Assembly (NCBI GenBank): GCA_947475295.1 | Contig: CANJLF010000012.1 | Location: 1 to 64,000, forward strand | Origin: Fidelibacterota bacterium | GTDB lineage: Bacteria; Pseudomonadota; Alphaproteobacteria; Rhodospirillales; Rhodospirillaceae | Reading direction: 5' to 3' | Length of the DNA: 64,000 nucleotides | Part shown: one piece after another, positions 56,127 to 64,000 of the stretch | How the letters are laid out: each line of letters starts with the position of its first letter | Numbering within the stretch: position 1 is the stretch's first letter | Position numbers and translations under genes: made by a program | The notes under the pieces: model-generated | Told to the model about the DNA's origin: nothing | The model's database searches: none | Seen by the model: only the letters and a program-made list of their open reading frames with translations

Positions 56127-57598
56127 GCGAAACCCTGCCAGCCGTCACCGATCCCTTCGACGACGGCGACCATCTCAAAGAAGAATGCGGCGTGTTCGGC
56201 ATCCTCGGCGATAGCGACGCCGCAGCGCACACGGCCCTCGGCCTGCATGCGCTCCAGCACCGCGGCCAGGAAGCCGCCGGCATCGTTTCCTACGACGGCC
56301 GCCAGTTCAACAGCCATCGCGGCATGGGCCACGTCTCCGAGAACTTCAATAATGAGTCAGTCATGGCGCGCCTGACCGGCGACATGGCGGTGGGGCACAC
56401 CCGCTACGCCACCACCGGCGCCACGATCCTGCGCAACGTGCAGCCGCTGTTCGCCGAGTTCGACTTCGGCGGCTTCGCCATCGGCCACAACGGCAACCTG
56501 ACCAATGCACTGACCCTGCGCAAAGAACTGCAGAAGCGCGGCTGTCTGTTTCAGTCCACCTCCGATACCGAAGTGGTCACCCATCTCATCGCCATCAGCG
56601 AGGAGAACACCTTCGAAGACCGGCTCGTGGACGCGCTTCGCCAGATCGAAGGCGCTTATTCTTTTGTCTGCATGACCAATACCGCGCTGATCGGCGCGCG
56701 CGACCCCTTGGGCGTGCGGCCGCTGGTGCTGGGAAAACTGGACCGTGCCTGGATCCTATGTTCGGAAACCTGCGCGCTCGACATCATTGGCGCCGAGTTC
56801 GTGCGCGACATCGAGCCCGGCGAAGTGGTCATCATCACCCGCGACGAAGTCCGCAGCCTGAAGCCCTTCCCCAAGCAGCATCCGCGCTTCTGCATTTTCG
56901 AGTACATTTACTTCGCCCGCCCCGACAGCATCAGCGAAGGCCATAGCGTTTACGAGGTGCGCAAACACATTGGCGCGCAGCTTGCTGAAGAAAGCCCCTG
57001 CGATGTCGATGTCGTGGTGCCGGTACCGGACTCAGGCGTGCCGGCGGCCTTGGGCTTCGCCGCGCAATCGGGCATTCCTTTTGAGTACGGCATCATCCGC
57101 AACCACTACGTCGGGCGCACTTTTATTCAGCCCACGGACAAGACCCGCCACTTGGGCGTCAAGCGCAAGCATAACCCTAATAAAGAAGTGCTCGCCGGCA
57201 AACGCGTGGTGCTGGTGGACGATTCCATCGTGCGCGGCACCACCTCTATCAAGATTGTTGAAATGGTGCGCCAGGCCGGCGCCACGGAAGTGCATTTGCG
57301 CGTCGCGGCACCCCCCACGGCGCATCCGTGTTTCTTCGGCATCGACACGCCCGATTACGACAAGCTGCTGGCCGCGCAGCACGATCTCGCCGGCATGGCC
57401 AAGCTTCTCGGCGTCGATAGTCTCGCTTTCATCTCCATTGACGGGCTGTACAAGGCCGTCGGCGAAGCACGGCGCGAGTCCGATCATCCGCAGTACTGCG
57501 ATGCCTGTTTCACCGGCGACTATCCCTTGCCGCTGACCGACAAGAACGCCGGCAGCCAGCCCAAGCAGCTTTCCTTGCTCAGCGAAGAGCGCGCGTAG
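56123..57598 (+). CDS. purF: Amidophosphoribosyltransferase
   Basis: 491 residues. The first 21 residues form a propeptide; Cys22 in HLKEECGVFGI becomes the N-terminal nucleophile of the Ntn glutaminase domain. The C-terminal phosphoribosyltransferase domain has VVLVDDSIVRGTTS for PRPP. It makes phosphoribosylamine, the first step of purine synthesis. Four cysteines near the end are consistent with the 4Fe-4S form of the enzyme. Confidence 0.97.
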   Translation: MSETLPAVTDPFDDGDHLKEECGVFGILGDSDAAAHTALGLHALQHRGQEAAGIVSYDGRQFNSHRGMGHVSENFNNESVMARLTGDMAVGHTRYATTGATILRNVQPLFAEFDFGGFAIGHNGNLTNALTLRKELQKRGCLFQSTSDTEVVTHLIAISEENTFEDRLVDALRQIEGAYSFVCMTNTALIGARDPLGVRPLVLGKLDRAWILCSETCALDIIGAEFVRDIEPGEVVIITRDEVRSLKPFPKQHPRFCIFEYIYFARPDSISEGHSVYEVRKHIGAQLAEESPCDVDVVVPVPDSGVPAALGFAAQSGIPFEYGIIRNHYVGRTFIQPTDKTRHLGVKRKHNPNKEVLAGKRVVLVDDSIVRGTTSIKIVEMVRQAGATEVHLRVAAPPTAHPCFFGIDTPDYDKLLAAQHDLAGMAKLLGVDSLAFISIDGLYKAVGEARRESDHPQYCDACFTGDYPLPLTDKNAGSQPKQLSLLSEERA

Positions 57599-57602
57599 TT
57601 CC

Positions 57603-58325
57603 ATGACGGCGACCTCCTCGCAGCGCCTGGCCGGGCGCATCGCCCTGGTCACCGGCGCTTCGCGCGGATTGGGGCGCGCGGTTGCAGTGCGCTTCGCCCA
57701 AGAAGGCGCCCACGTCATCGCCTTCGCCCGCACCCAAGGCGGCCTCGAAGAGTTGGACGACGAGATCCGCAAAATCACCGGCAAGCCCGCGACCCTGATC
57801 GCCGAAAGCCTGACCGATTTCGACAAGATCGATCACGTCGGAGCGGCGCTTCATGCGCGCTACGGCAAGCTCGACATTCTGGTGGGCGCGGCCGCCATGC
57901 TGGGACAGCTTTCACCCATGGGACATTACAAGCCGAAAATGTGGACTGATGTGTTCGATCTCAATGTGCATGCCAACTGGCGGCTCGTTCGGTCGTTCGA
58001 TCCTTTGCTGCGCCAGTCCGACGCGGGCCGCGCCATCTTCGTCAGCAGCCGCGTCGCCTCGGATGCCCGCATGTACTGGGGACCCTATGCGGCTTCAAAG
58101 GCCGCCCTGGAGCAGATGGTGAAAATCTATGCCGCCGAGATGGCCCACACCAACGTGCGCGCCAATCTCGTCGACCCCGGCGCGCTCCGCACCAAGATGC
58201 GCGCGCAAGCCTATCCCGGCGAAGATCCCATGACCCTCAAGACCCCGGATATGGTGACCGAGGTTTTTGTGGAGCTGGCGGAACCCTCCTGCCAAAAAAA
58301 TGGCGAAGTTGTGAAAGCCCAATAG
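57603..58325 (+). CDS. Short-chain dehydrogenase/reductase
   Basis: 240 residues. TGASRGLGRAVAVRF NAD(P) motif, catalytic Ser in FVSSRVASD, Tyr and Lys in YAASKAALEQ. It begins four bases after purF, an arrangement repeated in many alphaproteobacteria, so it may be co-expressed with the purine gene, but the substrate is unknown. Confidence 0.85.
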   Translation: MTATSSQRLAGRIALVTGASRGLGRAVAVRFAQEGAHVIAFARTQGGLEELDDEIRKITGKPATLIAESLTDFDKIDHVGAALHARYGKLDILVGAAAMLGQLSPMGHYKPKMWTDVFDLNVHANWRLVRSFDPLLRQSDAGRAIFVSSRVASDARMYWGPYAASKAALEQMVKIYAAEMAHTNVRANLVDPGALRTKMRAQAYPGEDPMTLKTPDMVTEVFVELAEPSCQKNGEVVKAQ

Positions 58326-58577
58326 GGCGTTGCCGCGCCGGCAAATGTCCGGGGTTACAAAATCGATAGCCCGGCTCCGCACCAGCGACTTTTGGCGGGA
58401 ATCCGCCGTTATGTCCCGGCTTGCCTGAATTACAACCCTGTCAGGGCTGCTTGAACAAACGCGGCACTGGGCCAAAATTGCTCTTCAACGCCGCGCATCT
58501 ATTTAGGGCTTCTCCCGCCGGCGTTGACACCAACAGACGTAGTACTTGAACACGCAGATGAAAGGTTTCAGATCACC

Positions 58578-60068
58578 ATGAGCAAACGCCCCTCCCGCTT
58601 CCTGCCGGCCGCCGCCGCTGTCGTGGCGCTGGCGTTGGCGACGCCCTTTATCTCCGCCGCCGTTACCTCCGGCTTTAAGACCGATACCGCGCCGGTTGCG
58701 CTGCTCAGTCCATCGCCCTTCGCCATGGGCGCGGCCGAAGCCGCGATCCCGACGCGCGACGGCATGCCGACGCTGGCGCCGCTGATCGAGCGCGTCACGC
58801 CGGCCGTGGTCAACATCTCGGTCAAAGGCAAGGTCGCGAAAGCGACCTTGGACGAAGACAACCCGCTTTTCCAAAGCCCCGAGCTGCGCCGCTTCTTCCA
58901 GGGCCCAGGTGGCCAGGGCGGCAATCCCTTTGAGCAAGGGCCACAGCGCCAGCAGCGCCAGAGTTCGGCGACCGGCTCGGGCGTTATTGTCGACGCCAAG
59001 AAGGGCTATATCCTGACCAACCATCACGTCATCGACAACGCCGCCGAAATCATGGTGACACTGAAGGACAAGCGTGAAGTGCCCGCCAAGCTGATCGGCA
59101 GTGATGACGGCACCGATATCGCGCTGCTCCAAATCGATGCCGACAACCTCTCGGATCTGCCGATCGGCGAATCCGCCGATATGAAAGTCGGCGACTACGT
59201 CATCGCCGTCGGCAATCCCTTTGGTTTGGGACAGACCGTAACCTCAGGCATCGTTTCGGCAACGGGCCGTTCCATGGGTGGCTCGATTGAGAACTATGAA
59301 GACTTCATTCAGACCGACGCGTCCATCAACCCGGGCAACTCGGGCGGTGCGTTGGTGAACCTGAAGGGCGAGTTGATCGGCATCAACACCGCCATCGTCG
59401 GGCCTTCGGGCGGCAACGTCGGCATCGGCTTTGCCGTACCGACGGCCATGGCGAAGTCGATCATGACCCAGTTGGTCGCCAACGGCAGCGTCAGCCGCGG
59501 CCGCATCGGCGTGTCGATCCAGAACATGTCGCCGGAACTGGCCAAGAACCTGGGCATTGATCAGTCCAGCGGCGCCTTGGTCGGCGGAGTCGAGAAAGGT
59601 ACGCCGGCCGATTCAGCCGGCCTCAAAGCCGGTGACGTCATCACCGCCATCAACGGCGCGCCGGTGGACGGCGCTTCGGAAGTTCGCAACCGCGTGGGCC
59701 TCTCGCCCATCGGCACGACCCTGGAACTGACCATCATGCGCGGCAGCGACACTAAGAAGGTGAAGGTCACCATTGGCAAGGCCGCGGAAGCCAAGGTCCA
59801 AAAAGCTTCGCTGGAGGAAACCAAGCCCTCGATCAAGGGTGCTACTTTCTCCGACAGCAACAACGGCAAGGGTGTCGCCGTCACCGACGTCGAACAGGGC
59901 AGCCCGGCCTGGCAGGCGGGCTTGCGTCCCAAAGACGTCGTGGTGGCGGTCAACCGCAAGTCGGTGACCTCCGTCGATGAGCTCAGCGAAGAGCTGAAGG
60001 ACTCAAACCGTCAGACGGCTTTGTTCCTGAAGCGCGACGGCCAGGACATGCTGATTGTGGTGCAGTAG
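58578..60068 (+). CDS. degP: DegP/HtrA periplasmic serine protease (DegQ family)
   Basis: 496 residues from ATG 58578. Signal-like N-terminus (FLPAAAAVVALALATPFISAA), trypsin-like domain with His about 150 (TNHHVID), Asp about 179 (DGTDIALL) and Ser about 255 (INPGNSGGAL), followed by two PDZ domains. It degrades misfolded envelope proteins. A Gly/Gln-rich loop sits before the catalytic histidine. The 252-base upstream gap contains a TTGACA at 58524 but no clear -10. Confidence 0.93.
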   Translation: MSKRPSRFLPAAAAVVALALATPFISAAVTSGFKTDTAPVALLSPSPFAMGAAEAAIPTRDGMPTLAPLIERVTPAVVNISVKGKVAKATLDEDNPLFQSPELRRFFQGPGGQGGNPFEQGPQRQQRQSSATGSGVIVDAKKGYILTNHHVIDNAAEIMVTLKDKREVPAKLIGSDDGTDIALLQIDADNLSDLPIGESADMKVGDYVIAVGNPFGLGQTVTSGIVSATGRSMGGSIENYEDFIQTDASINPGNSGGALVNLKGELIGINTAIVGPSGGNVGIGFAVPTAMAKSIMTQLVANGSVSRGRIGVSIQNMSPELAKNLGIDQSSGALVGGVEKGTPADSAGLKAGDVITAINGAPVDGASEVRNRVGLSPIGTTLELTIMRGSDTKKVKVTIGKAAEAKVQKASLEETKPSIKGATFSDSNNGKGVAVTDVEQGSPAWQAGLRPKDVVVAVNRKSVTSVDELSEELKDSNRQTALFLKRDGQDMLIVVQ

Positions 60069-60118
60069 ACCGCAGACTTAAAGAGATTACCCAGCTCTTG
60101 ATCGCGCTGGGGAGGACC

Positions 60119-60155
60119 AAGGGCCGTTCCTGAGAAGGGACGGCCCTTTTGTTTT
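60119..60155 (+). terminator. Intrinsic terminator of degP
   Basis: AAGGGCCGTTCC (60119-60130) pairs with GGGACGGCCCTT (60137-60148), one G-U pair, followed by TTTTGTTTT. It lies between convergent degP and der and would stop both. Confidence 0.8.
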
Positions 60156-61868
60156 CTACTTCTCATCCTCATAAGGATTCTCCGGCTTCCGCAGATGAAT
60201 CCGGATCGGCACGCCGTCCAGGCCGAAGTTGTCGCGGATGCCGTTGACGAGATAGCGCATATAGGCGTCCGGCAGGTCGCCGGCGCGGGTCGAGAAAATC
60301 ACAAAGGTCGGCGGCCGGGTTTTGACCTGCGTCATATAGCGCAGCTTGATGCGCTGTTTGTGCGTCGACAGCGGCGGCGGATGAGCGCCCACGGCGGCAG
60401 CCAGCCAGCGGTTCAAGGGCCCCGTCGGCAAATGCGTATTCCAGGTGTCGTGGACCTTGAACACTGCTTCCATCAGCGCATCGATGCGCAAGCCCGTAAG
60501 GCCCGAGATGGTGACGGTCGGAATATTCTTCACCTGTGACATGGAATCGCGCAGGCGCTCTTCCAGCGTTTCCAGGGCGCGGCGCTTTTCCTTGATGGCG
60601 TCCCATTTGTTGACGGCGATGACAAGCGCGCGGCCTTCCTCGATCACGTGGCGGGCCAATGTGAGTTCCTGGTTATCGAGCACGGCTTCGGCGTCCACCA
60701 CCAGCACCACCACCTCGGCCATCTTCACGGCCTCGAAGGTTTCGCCGACGGAAAGTTTTTCCACGGCGTCGATGACTTTGGCGCGTTTGCGCACGCCCGC
60801 GGTATCCACCAGGCGGATCTCGCGCGTTGTTCCGTTGGGCGCGGTGTAGGTCCAGTCCACGGGGATGGAATCGCGCGTCACGCCGGGCTCAGGGCCGGTG
60901 AGCATGCGGTCCTCGCCGATCAAGCGATTGATGAGCGTGGATTTGCCGGTATTGGGCCGGCCGATGATGGCCAGCTGCAGCGGGCGCACGGGCGCGTCCG
61001 GCATGTTCTCTTCGGACGGCGGCGGGTCGTCATCCTCGTCTTTAATATCCAGCGATCCCGGCGGCGCGAAGGGCCGCAGCGCGTGATAGAGGCCGTCGAG
61101 GCCCTGGCCGTGTTCGGCGGAAATCGGGATCGGCTCGCCGAGACCGAGGCGAAAGGCGTCGTAGAGCGCGCTGTCCTGGCCTTTGCCTTCGCATTTGTTG
61201 GCCACCAGCACGATCGGCGTGCGCGACTTGCGCAAAAGATCGGCGAAGTGGGAGTCCAGCGGCGTGATGCCGGCGCGGGCATCCACCAGCATGAGCGCCA
61301 CATCTGAATCCGCAACCGCCTTCTCGGTCTGGCGGCGCATGCGCCCTTCCAGGGTGTCGGCATGGGCGTCTTCGTATCCGGCGGTGTCGATGACTGTGAA
61401 ACGCAAGCCGGCGAGACCGCCCTCGCTCACACGGCGGTCGCGCGTCACACCCGGGCGATCGTGCACCAGGGCCTCGCGGCGGCCCACCAGGCGGTTGAAC
61501 AGCGTCGACTTGCCGACATTGGGGCGCCCGACGATGGCGACGGTGAAGGTAGAGGGCCCCGCATCTTTGCGCGCGCGGCGCGACGGGCGGCGCTCGGCAT
61601 CGGCATCGCGGCTTTTCTGGGCCGGGCGATGATCGCGCTGCTGAACGGGTTTATTTTTCTTCGGTATATCGAAACCGGGCACGGCCTTTGACGGGTCCAT
61701 GGCGAGGCCGGCGGCATTTTGTGCTGCGTTCTCCGGGCGCGGGCGCTTCTTGTTTTTAGCTTGCGCGTGTTTGGGCTTCGGATACTTGACCGATTTGTAG
61801 CCCTTGGCCGAACGCGGGCCGACCCGGGGCAAGGGTTTTTTCTTGAAGCGTGATTTGGCTTTGGGCAT
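60156..61868 (-). CDS. der: GTPase Der (EngA), with basic N-terminal extension
   Basis: 570 residues. Two G domains: the first with GRPNVGKSTLFNRLVG (about 114-129) and the second with GRPNTGKSTLINRL, followed by the KH-like domain (LPTGPLNRWLAAAV). It assists 50S ribosome assembly. About 108 residues in front of the first G domain are Lys/Arg/Pro-rich (SRFKKKPLPRVGPRSAKGY), far longer than the usual few residues. The ATG at 61866-61868 has no strong ribosome-binding site; ATG at 61700 is inside the extension. Confidence 0.94.
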   Translation of the reverse strand: MPKAKSRFKKKPLPRVGPRSAKGYKSVKYPKPKHAQAKNKKRPRPENAAQNAAGLAMDPSKAVPGFDIPKKNKPVQQRDHRPAQKSRDADAERRPSRRARKDAGPSTFTVAIVGRPNVGKSTLFNRLVGRREALVHDRPGVTRDRRVSEGGLAGLRFTVIDTAGYEDAHADTLEGRMRRQTEKAVADSDVALMLVDARAGITPLDSHFADLLRKSRTPIVLVANKCEGKGQDSALYDAFRLGLGEPIPISAEHGQGLDGLYHALRPFAPPGSLDIKDEDDDPPPSEENMPDAPVRPLQLAIIGRPNTGKSTLINRLIGEDRMLTGPEPGVTRDSIPVDWTYTAPNGTTREIRLVDTAGVRKRAKVIDAVEKLSVGETFEAVKMAEVVVLVVDAEAVLDNQELTLARHVIEEGRALVIAVNKWDAIKEKRRALETLEERLRDSMSQVKNIPTVTISGLTGLRIDALMEAVFKVHDTWNTHLPTGPLNRWLAAAVGAHPPPLSTHKQRIKLRYMTQVKTRPPTFVIFSTRAGDLPDAYMRYLVNGIRDNFGLDGVPIRIHLRKPENPYEDEK

Positions 61869-61962
61869 TTTGTGTTTAAACCGGCACTCAATACGCAGGC
61901 GTTATGACATTTCGCTGGCGGCCGCACCTCGCGGCCGGTCGCGCAACGCCGGGCGTGGACCT

Positions 61963-63372
61963 TTAGCGGTAGGCCGACAGGTCGCCGTCGTCGTCGAGCA
62001 GATACATGGTGCCGTTGGCGAAGACCGGCGCCAGCGAGGAGCTCTCGCGCAACTCGATCTTGCCCAGCACCGCGCCCGAATAGGGTGATACGGACAAAGC
62101 CTCGCTGGTGGAGCTCACCAAAATCAGGCGGTCGCTGACCAGCGCGGGGCCCGCCCAGACGATCCGGTCCCGCTTGGCGCGCTCGTCCTCATAGGCCGGA
62201 AGCTGGGTCACCCACAGAATGCGGCCGGAGCGGGCGTCGATGCAGACCGCCTCAGAGTCGAGGGTAATGGCGAAAATGAAGTCGCCGGCGATCCAGGGCT
62301 CGTGAATGCCGGCCACGGGTACGTCCCAGACGCGCCGGCCGGTGCGCAAGTCGATGGCGGCCAGCACACCCGACTGACCGACGGCATAAACGCGGCCCTT
62401 GTCGATGACGGCGCGGGCGGCGATGTCGGGCAGGCTGGCGGCGGCTTCGGTGCGGCGCACGGCGACCAGATTTTCATTCCACAGCATTACGCCGTTGTCG
62501 GTTCTGAGGGCAACCATTTCGCCGCTGGAAAGCGTCGCCACCACCACGCCGCCGTCGACGGCTGGTGCGGCGCCGCCCAAAAGGATGGTGGGCGCGGGCG
62601 AGCCGGAATAGGTCCAGAGCTTGCGCCCCGTGTCGGCGGCCAGCGCCGTCAGTTCATTCTCGACGTTGACGACAAACACGCGCCCCGCATTGACGGTGGG
62701 CGCGGCCCGCACCGGCACGCCCACCGAGACACGCCAGATTTCCTTGCCGGTGGCGGCGTCCAGCGCCAGCACCTCACCGGCGCCCGTGGTCGCGAACAGC
62801 CGGTTGCCCTCGATGCACAAGGCACCGCCTAGAAACGAATTGTCGCGGCGAGAACCGCAGAAGCCCATGTCGCTAATACAGAGCGCGCCGCCAAAAGACG
62901 CTGCTTTGCCGCGCTCGGTCACGGGCTCGGTCGAGATGCGCCAGACCCGTTTGCCGTTGGCGGCCTCAAAAGCCGTGACGGCGCCGTATGAATCCATCGT
63001 GTAGATCCGCCCGCCGGCGACGATCGGTTCGGCGAAAGCGCGGTTGCGCAAGTCTGATCCCTCGCCGGCGGCAACCGTCCAGACGCGCTTGGGCGCATCG
63101 CCGATCACGAGGTGATGCATGGCGTGGTGCGACAGCCCGCCCGCGCCCGGCCAGGTCGCGGTGTCTTCGGGCCGCGGCAGAATGATTTGCGTGTCGACCG
63201 ACTCAACGTTCGGGCGCAGTTCGCGCTCCAGCGCCAGCACCGAAATGCGCGTGCCGGGAAGCTTCTCCGTACTCCGGGTGGTGAAAAAATCGCTGAGCGT
63301 GTCGCAACCAGACAGCCCCGCGACGACAACAAGCAGGAGCGGAAGGAGTGCAATGCGCCGGAGATGGATCAT
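61963..63372 (-). CDS. bamB: BamB, outer-membrane assembly lipoprotein
   Basis: 469 residues from ATG 63370-63372. Signal peptide and lipobox ending LLVVVAGLSGC (Cys about 21), then an eight-bladed PQQ-like propeller with repeated AxDxxTGxxxW motifs. It binds BamA in the outer membrane and helps fold barrel proteins. One blade contains a local duplication, FGGALCISDMG...FLGGALCIEG (about 160-190), with two extra cysteines. Located before der, after a TPR protein, as in yfgM-bamB-der. Confidence 0.92.
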   Translation of the reverse strand: MIHLRRIALLPLLLVVVAGLSGCDTLSDFFTTRSTEKLPGTRISVLALERELRPNVESVDTQIILPRPEDTATWPGAGGLSHHAMHHLVIGDAPKRVWTVAAGEGSDLRNRAFAEPIVAGGRIYTMDSYGAVTAFEAANGKRVWRISTEPVTERGKAASFGGALCISDMGFCGSRRDNSFLGGALCIEGNRLFATTGAGEVLALDAATGKEIWRVSVGVPVRAAPTVNAGRVFVVNVENELTALAADTGRKLWTYSGSPAPTILLGGAAPAVDGGVVVATLSSGEMVALRTDNGVMLWNENLVAVRRTEAAASLPDIAARAVIDKGRVYAVGQSGVLAAIDLRTGRRVWDVPVAGIHEPWIAGDFIFAITLDSEAVCIDARSGRILWVTQLPAYEDERAKRDRIVWAGPALVSDRLILVSSTSEALSVSPYSGAVLGKIELRESSSLAPVFANGTMYLLDDDGDLSAYR

Positions 63373-63424
63373 GAAACTACAAAACCTAAAAGTGTGATCA
63401 GCAAAAGCCGGGACCAAAAAATGT

Positions 63425-64000
63425 TCAGGGTTTGCTCGGTGCGGGCGGCGCAGCGCTTGGAGCAGCCGCGCTTGGCGGCGGTGCGGGAACCGTTGCGGGC
63501 GGCAGCGGGGGTGGCGGCACCACACCCGCCTGATACAGCTTGGACAGATCCTCGGCGCGCGCGCGCATGGAGGCCGGCGCCGCCGGATCGGCCGAGATCT
63601 GCGCGAGCGTCTTCACGGCCCGCGCCGTGTCGCCCTGCCTGGCCGCGAGCAGCGCGGTGAGCTCCAGCGCCGAAGGATTGAAGGCGTTGTTGGGGCCGGT
63701 CAGCGGCGTCAGCGCCGCTTCAAGAACTTTGGGGTCTTCGCGGTCGAGGCCGCGCAGCACGCGCATCAAGGTGGCGAGGTCGCGGTAAGCCGGGTCGACG
63801 GTTTGGTCACTGGCCAGCGCCTTGTAGGTCGCGATGGCGCCGTCGAGGTCGTTCTTCTGCACTTGCAGCGATGCCAGGTTAAAACGCGCGAGCATGCCGT
63901 AGGCCTTGCCGCCGTCCTTCGCGAGCGCGGTGAACGCGCTGAAGGCTTCGTCGGTCTTGCCGTCCAGCTGCGCCGTTACGGCCAGCTCATAGCGGCGGGC
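63425..64000 (-). CDS. TPR-repeat protein (YfgM-like), cut by the window edge
   Basis: The visible 191 codons run from position 64000 to TGA 63425-63427. The sequence is helical with tetratricopeptide-like stretches (AFTALAKDGGKAYGMLARFNLA, DLDGAIATYKALASD) and ends in a Pro/Ala-rich tail. Its position before bamB and der is that of YfgM, an inner-membrane ancillary SecYEG/periplasmic chaperone partner. The N-terminal membrane helix would be outside the window. Confidence 0.8.
   Translation of the reverse strand, partial: ARRYELAVTAQLDGKTDEAFSAFTALAKDGGKAYGMLARFNLASLQVQKNDLDGAIATYKALASDQTVDPAYRDLATLMRVLRGLDREDPKVLEAALTPLTGPNNAFNPSALELTALLAARQGDTARAVKTLAQISADPAAPASMRARAEDLSKLYQAGVVPPPPLPPATVPAPPPSAAAPSAAPPAPSKP

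Overview
This 64 kb window is high-GC chromosomal DNA from an alphaproteobacterium. Gene order supports this more than any single gene: mreBCD-mrdA-rodA, ilvBNC with leuA, lptF-lptD-surA-pdxA-rsmA beside gmk-yicC, fabD-fabG-acpP-fabF-mltG, divergent rpsF-rpsR-DUF2232-rplI, dnaB-alr-mlaE-mlaF-radA-cvpA-purF, and yfgM-like-bamB-der. The layout looks most like the Rhodospirillales and deep-branching relatives, but I cannot fix the family by reading alone. Almost everything is housekeeping. I see no rRNA, CRISPR array, insertion sequence, phage or defence island.

Layout. 1-1001: the last codons of a gene entering from the left, a gene-free stretch rich in stem-loops, a tRNA-Lys(CTT), and a promoter / mini-ORF / terminator unit in front of an ABC exporter (1002-2849). 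2846-8409 (minus): cell-shape operon. 8540-10330 (minus): leuA behind a leucine-rich leader peptide that looks like an attenuator. 10653-11212: a frameshifted secreted protein. 11281-14864 (minus): ilvC, ilvN, ilvB. 14976-17136 (minus): miaA and a DUF1015 protein. 17306-24827: a small unknown protein, pepA, then an operon of an orphan molybdenum hydroxylase large subunit, a CysQ-like phosphatase, a Sua5-type threonylcarbamoyl-AMP synthase and a FAD-linked dehydrogenase. 25147-26197: an OmpA-like porin whose signal peptide is out of frame at an A8 tract. 26264-33722: an exported unknown, then LPS transport and outer-membrane biogenesis (lptF, lptD, surA) with pdxA and rsmA; lptG is absent from its usual place. 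33719-41609: gmk, yicC, a dehydrogenase, a TerC protein and the fatty-acid cluster. 41931-44302: ribosomal operon. 44436-49503: an accessory insert between rplI and dnaB (zinc-type COG0523 GTPase with WD40 partner, uppP, two paralogous small membrane proteins, a DODA dioxygenase). 49583-58325: dnaB to purF and a dehydrogenase. 58578-64000: degP, der, bamB and a TPR protein cut by the window edge.

The genes centre on the cell envelope: precursor recycling (uppP), wall synthesis and shape (mre/mrd, mltG, alr), membrane lipid and LPS traffic (fab, lptF/D, mlaE/F), and outer-membrane protein folding (surA, bamB, yfgM-like, degP). Branched-chain amino-acid synthesis and translation make up most of the rest.

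The strongest non-routine signals are regulatory: the leuA leader peptide with mutually exclusive RNA pairings, one of which hides the leuA ribosome-binding site; a mini-ORF plus intrinsic terminator in front of the ABC exporter; two frameshifts at homopolymers in exported proteins (real slippage or sequencing error); a Zur-like site before the COG0523 GTPase; and DnaA-box-like 9-mers before dnaB.
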